Below, one piece after another: positions 6,391 through 8,966 of a stretch of 8,966 nt of DNA (positions within the stretch are counted from its first letter, which is position 1; each line of letters starts with the position of its first letter). The DNA is from an uncultured Bacilli bacterium. Its GTDB lineage: Bacteria > Bacillota_I > Bacilli_A > RF39 > UBA660. The stretch is from positions 1 through 8,966 of the forward strand of contig CAKONA010000037.1 of assembly GCA_934096785.1 (NCBI GenBank). Direction: 5' to 3'. The translations under genes and the position numbers were made by a program. The notes below the pieces were generated by a model, which saw only the letters and a list, made by a program, of their open reading frames with translations, was not told the DNA's origin and searched no databases.

Positions 6391-6396
6391 ATTATA
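6391..6396 (-). promoter_or_regulatory. TATAAT box overlapping the sigG stop, ahead of ylmC
   Basis: A perfect -10 hexamer on the minus strand ends 10 nt before the ylmC ATG, so a start there would give a leader of about 4 nt. No good -35 was found at 16-18 bp; TTATCA at 19 bp is the nearest. In such AT-rich DNA this may be chance. Confidence 0.25.
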
Positions 6397-7162
6397 GTAT
6401 TAGTTTTTTTATACTTGATAAAGCACTATTCTCTATTCTTGATACTTGTGCTTGACTTACCCCTAAGAATGAAGCTATTTCTGATTGGTTTAGTCCTTCT
6501 ATGTATCTTTTTTCTATTATTATTCTTTCTCTTTCTTTTATTTTATCTAATGCTTCTCTTAATGATAATAGTTCATTTAAATCTTTTGTGGTTTTATCTT
6601 CTAGTTGGTCTAGAAGATATATTGTGTCTCCTCCATCATTATATATAGGTTCAAAAATACTAACGGGTTCTGTAAGAGAAGACAAGGCATTATGTAGTTC
6701 AAATGGTGTAATATTAAAGTATGAACATATTTCTTCGTTTGTTGGGTATGTTCCTTTTGATTTTAGATATGTTTCTTTATAGTTTATTATTTGATATGAT
6801 AGTTCTTTTATTGTTCTTGATATTCTTATTTGATTGTTGTCTCTTATGTATCTTTTTATTTCTCCTTCTATCATAAGTACTGCGTATGTACTAAATTTAA
6901 CACCAAATGATAAGTCGAAGTTATCTACTCCTTTTATTAGACCTATTGTACCTATTTGAAATAAATCATCTAGGTTGTCGCATCTGTTTTGATATTTCTT
7001 TAATATGCTTAGTACTAGTTTTAGGTTTCCTTCAACTAGTTTTGTTTTAGCACTTTTATTACCATTTTGAAGTTCTAAAAATAGTGTGTTCATTTCTTCA
7101 CTACTTAGTGTTTTTAATGTACTTGTATTGATTCCTGTTATTTCTACTTTATTCTTTGCCAT
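6392..7162 (-). CDS. sigG: RNA polymerase sporulation sigma factor SigG
   Basis: Sigma factor that directs late forespore transcription after engulfment. The 256-residue length is normal. The N-terminus MAKNKVEITGINTSTLKTL matches the SigG-specific opening (NKVEIxGxDTSxL) that SigF lacks, and also carries the region known to be bound by anti-sigma factors. Region 2 covers the core-binding and -10-recognition helices: DDLFQIGTIGLIKGVDNFDLS (65-85) and KFSTYAV through EIKRYIRDN (89-109). Region 3 carries EPIYNDGGD (171-179), diagnostic of SigF/SigG. Region 4 has the helix-turn-helix LNQSEIASFLGVSQAQVSRIE (224-244). The SD GAAAGGA (7170-7176) fixes the start but is buried in a hairpin. Upstream, the usual spoIIGA-sigE neighbours are replaced by a DUF1292-like gene. 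No convincing SigF-type promoter was recognised in the 51-nt gap. Confidence 0.96.
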   Translation of the reverse strand: MAKNKVEITGINTSTLKTLSSEEMNTLFLELQNGNKSAKTKLVEGNLKLVLSILKKYQNRCDNLDDLFQIGTIGLIKGVDNFDLSFGVKFSTYAVLMIEGEIKRYIRDNNQIRISRTIKELSYQIINYKETYLKSKGTYPTNEEICSYFNITPFELHNALSSLTEPVSIFEPIYNDGGDTIYLLDQLEDKTTKDLNELLSLREALDKIKERERIIIEKRYIEGLNQSEIASFLGVSQAQVSRIENSALSSIKKLIL

Positions 7163-7165
7163 AAA

Positions 7166-7198
7166 AAAATCCTTTCAATTATATATTGAAGGGATTTT
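7166..7198 (-). promoter_or_regulatory. sigG leader hairpin that masks the Shine-Dalgarno site
   Basis: In the minus-strand RNA, AAAAUCCCUUCAAU (7198-7185) pairs with AUUGAAAGGAUUUU (7179-7166) around a 5-nt loop: 13 of 14 pairs, one A-C mismatch. The 3' arm contains the whole SD GAAAGGA (7176-7170), and the start codon follows 3 nt after the stem. The seven-U run also makes it look like an intrinsic terminator, so it could act as an attenuator, a translation brake, or both. I recall that B. subtilis sigG also has a leader hairpin reported to reduce its translation. Confidence 0.65.
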
Positions 7199-7212
7199 AA
7201 TATTTTTATTCA

Positions 7213-7455
7213 TTAATCTAATTTAATGTTTTTTGCTAAAACTTCTAGAACAGCTTGGTCTTTAACTTCTTTTACTTTTGATTTTCCATCTTTTATGATG
7301 TTTTCAAAGAATAAGAAGTTGTTTGTAAAGTCTTCACCATCTGGAGTCATTTCAGCAGCTAAGAAATATGTTACGCCTTTGTATGAAGCTTGTCTTATTA
7401 CAAAGTATTGTTTACCACTTTCTAATTCTAATACTTGATTTGTTAAATTTTCCAT
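7213..7455 (-). CDS. DUF1292-like small protein
   Basis: An 80-residue soluble beta-rich protein without membrane segments. The layout resembles DUF1292 (YrzB-like) proteins of Bacillota: LELESGKQYFVIRQASYKGVTYFLAAE, an acidic turn, NFLFFENIIKDGKSKVKEVKD, then a short C-terminal helix (AVLEVLAKNI). The function of that family is not known. The start is certain from a strong SD, AAGGAGG (7464-7470). It lies 27 nt after the proline-rich gene and 50 nt before sigG, on the same strand, so it is probably in one operon with both. Some resemblance to other small beta proteins cannot be excluded; the family call is moderate. Confidence 0.68.
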   Translation of the reverse strand: MENLTNQVLELESGKQYFVIRQASYKGVTYFLAAEMTPDGEDFTNNFLFFENIIKDGKSKVKEVKDQAVLEVLAKNIKLD

Positions 7456-7482
7456 TCTTTTTTCCTCCTTATTAGTGATTTA

Positions 7483-8966
7483 TTAACGACTTAATGTTTG
7501 TTCTTCGTCATTTACAGCATCTAATTTACTTGTTATATCTTCCCACCAGTTATCTAGTTCTGTTTTTGTTTGTTCTTCGTAAGCTTCTTGTGCTTGTGTA
7601 GCTTCTACATAGTCTTCTGGTTTTGCTTCTTCTGCGTTTGCATTAGAAACGTTTTCATCAAGTAAATCTTCTGGATTTTGATTAATAGCATCATCTAAAC
7701 GATCTATTTCATCTTGAGTCATATTATCACCAGTTGTTACATCACCTATTGGTTCTGATGGTTGTTCAGGTATTTCTGGATTTAACTCATCTTTTCCTAC
7801 TATTGATTCTCCTTTATCATTTTGGTCTAAATCTTGTTTAGGTAATTGTGTTAAAGAACCATCTGGATTAATTACATAAGTGTTTCCATTTGAATCAACG
7901 TATACTCCATTATCTTCATTGTATGCTGCATCTCCTTCACCTAAATGCATGTTATCATCTTCATCTTTTCCTGGGTCTGGTGTAGGTTCAGGATCAGGCG
8001 TTGGTGTTGGATCAGGTTCAGGGTCTGGAGTTGGTGTTGGATCAGGTTCTGGTTCCGGAGTTGGCTCTGGGTCAGGATCTGGAATTGGATCTGGAATTGG
8101 ATCTGGAGTTGGCTCTGGATCAGGTTCGATTATTGGTTCATCAATAGGCTCTTCAATAGGCTCCTCGATTGGCTCTTCTATAATTTCAGTAGGTACTTCA
8201 TCTACTGGAGTTGTAACAGGTGTTACAGTTTGTGTTGTTGGTTTTTTAGTTCCTGGTTTTACAGGGGTTTTATTGGAACTAGGGGAATCGGTTTTTACCT
8301 TGTCATCCCCATCACTGGGAGTATCACCTTTATTTAAGTCATCATCCTTTTCTTCTTCTGCATCAGCTTCTTGAACTTGAGCTATTCTATTTATTGCATC
8401 TATTGTTTCAATGTGTTGTTTTTGATTTTGTGATAGTAATGCTCCTGTATGGTAAGCAGTACCTACGATTGAAATGAATGCTGCTGCTTTAACAAGCATC
8501 TTTCCTACTTTTTTCCATAGTCCTGGTTTAGCAGGTTTAGCAGTATATTCTTCTTCCTCTTCTTCTACAGGTTCAGCTGGTTCTTCTTCAGTTGGTTCTA
8601 ATCCAGTTGTGTCAACCATATTTGGTGGAAGTATTGGTCCACCTAAATCGTCTTCAGCTGGAGTAACTACTGGAGCTGGTCCATTTCCTTCATCAAGTGT
8701 TGGGAATGGCATTGGAGCAATTCCATCATTAAGTGAATCTGGAGGTAAGATTGGAGCAGTTAATCCATTTACATCATCTTCTTTAGGTGCAGGAGCTGGT
8801 GTTGGTTCTTCAGGAAGTGGTGCAGGCTCTGCAGTATATCCTAGTGAATCATCATCTAATGTTGGAAAATCCTTTGGATCTAATTCTGGAATATCAATCT
8901 TTGCTGCCTCAGTTGGTGCAGGTGTTTTTTCTGCAACTGATGGTTCTTCTTCAGGAAGTGGAGCTG
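7483..8966 (-). CDS. acidic proline-rich single-pass membrane protein, 5' end outside the window
   Basis: Not recognised. The frame stays open to the right edge (493 visible residues), so a Met codon at 8712 is internal and the true start lies further upstream. Numbered from the first visible codon: residues 1-142 are acidic, Pro/Ala/Glu-rich and carry degenerate repeats (APLPEE, FPTLD, ILPP). A basic stretch (KPAKPGLWKKVGKMLVK, 143-159) leads into one hydrophobic segment (about 159-177, AAAFISIVGTAYHTGALL). Basic residues before the segment predict N-inside, C-outside. Next come an acidic/Thr-Pro linker and a 70-residue Pro-Asp/Glu-Pro-Thr rod (263-332). A small domain with GVYVDSNGNTYVINPDGSL follows, then a charged helical C-terminus ending in WWEDITSKLDAV. 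No LPxTG sorting motif is present. Composition differs from the neighbours: richer in Pro, Glu and Asp, and somewhat GC-richer. It could be an envelope-spanning or scaffold protein, but that is inference. Confidence 0.85.
   Translation of the reverse strand, partial: APLPEEEPSVAEKTPAPTEAAKIDIPELDPKDFPTLDDDSLGYTAEPAPLPEEPTPAPAPKEDDVNGLTAPILPPDSLNDGIAPMPFPTLDEGNGPAPVVTPAEDDLGGPILPPNMVDTTGLEPTEEEPAEPVEEEEEEYTAKPAKPGLWKKVGKMLVKAAAFISIVGTAYHTGALLSQNQKQHIETIDAINRIAQVQEADAEEEKDDDLNKGDTPSDGDDKVKTDSPSSNKTPVKPGTKKPTTQTVTPVTTPVDEVPTEIIEEPIEEPIEEPIDEPIIEPDPEPTPDPIPDPIPDPDPEPTPEPEPDPTPTPDPEPDPTPTPDPEPTPDPGKDEDDNMHLGEGDAAYNEDNGVYVDSNGNTYVINPDGSLTQLPKQDLDQNDKGESIVGKDELNPEIPEQPSEPIGDVTTGDNMTQDEIDRLDDAINQNPEDLLDENVSNANAEEAKPEDYVEATQAQEAYEEQTKTELDNWWEDITSKLDAVNDEEQTLSR
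7969..8178 (-). repeat. Pro-Glu/Asp-Pro-Thr coding repeat
   Basis: About 70 residues of in-frame repeats: three EEPI/DEPI units (12-nt period), then PDPI units (12-nt period), then two near-identical 10-residue DPEPDPTPTP units. At DNA level, TTGGTGTTGGATCAGGTTC occurs at 8001-8019 and again at 8031-8049, a 30-nt period. Such tracts are prone to slippage and should vary in length between strains. Confidence 0.85.
8593..8966 (-). repeat. degenerate ~50-residue coding repeats in the N-terminal part
   Basis: In visible-residue numbering APLPEE occurs at 1 and 48, FPTLD at 33 and 87, and ILPP preceded by an E-D-D block at 72 and about 111. This indicates a repeat of roughly 47-54 residues that probably continues beyond the right edge. 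Confidence 0.55.

Noticed and set aside
7880..8374. Plus-strand open frame encoding Gly-Ser/Gly-Val repeats opposite the proline-rich gene
   Set aside because: It is the antisense shadow of the Pro-Asp/Glu-Pro repeat. It has no SD, and the minus frame has sensible domain structure and extends well beyond on both sides.
8710..8712. ATG as the start of the proline-rich protein
   Set aside because: The same frame continues open for 84 more codons to the window edge with the same repeat style (APLPEE, FPTLD, ILPP), and no SD precedes this ATG.

Overview
The window is AT-rich DNA from a low-GC Gram-positive bacterium (Bacillota). The strongest clue is a sporulation sigma factor G next to a YlmC-type protein, signal peptidase II and an RluD-type pseudouridine synthase. 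This gene set and order match a condensed version of the Bacillus sigG-to-lspA region. All twelve genes end in TAA (9) or TAG (3). Most, but not all, have good purine-rich Shine-Dalgarno (SD) sites. Spore-former ancestry is well supported; an uncultured gut Bacilli/Erysipelotrichia-like lineage is a guess.

Layout. Positions 2-2617, plus strand: the C-terminal bulk of an ion-transporter-superfamily permease that runs off the left edge, a terminator, a promoter, a small kinase-fold protein, then lexA with its own promoter. An imperfect palindrome lies between the -35 and -10 boxes of that promoter and is probably the LexA autoregulatory operator. Positions 2639-4257, minus strand: a GluP-like rhomboid protease and a small DUF7666-like protein joined by a 1-nt stop/start overlap. 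They converge on lexA at a shared bidirectional terminator. Positions 4320-4787, plus strand: a diverged TspO/MBR membrane protein, divergent from the rhomboid and overlapping the rluD end tail to tail. Positions 4774-8966, minus strand, in transcription order from the right edge: a long acidic proline-rich single-pass membrane protein (5' end off the window), a DUF1292-like small protein, sigG, ylmC, lspA and rluD. All are closely spaced or overlapping, so this looks like one operon with possible internal promoters.

How it fits together. The right-hand operon mixes sporulation control (SigG, YlmC) with housekeeping envelope and ribosome functions (LspA, RluD). A hairpin that masks the sigG SD site, and promoter-like boxes placed almost on the start codons of ylmC and lspA, suggest these genes are expressed separately despite the tight packing. 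LexA runs the SOS response; the kinase-fold gene ahead of it appears to have its own promoter.

No RNA gene, CRISPR array, insertion sequence or phage integration site was seen. No gene-free stretch exceeds 300 bases. The least understood items are the proline-rich membrane protein, the kinase-fold protein and the small protein coupled to the rhomboid.
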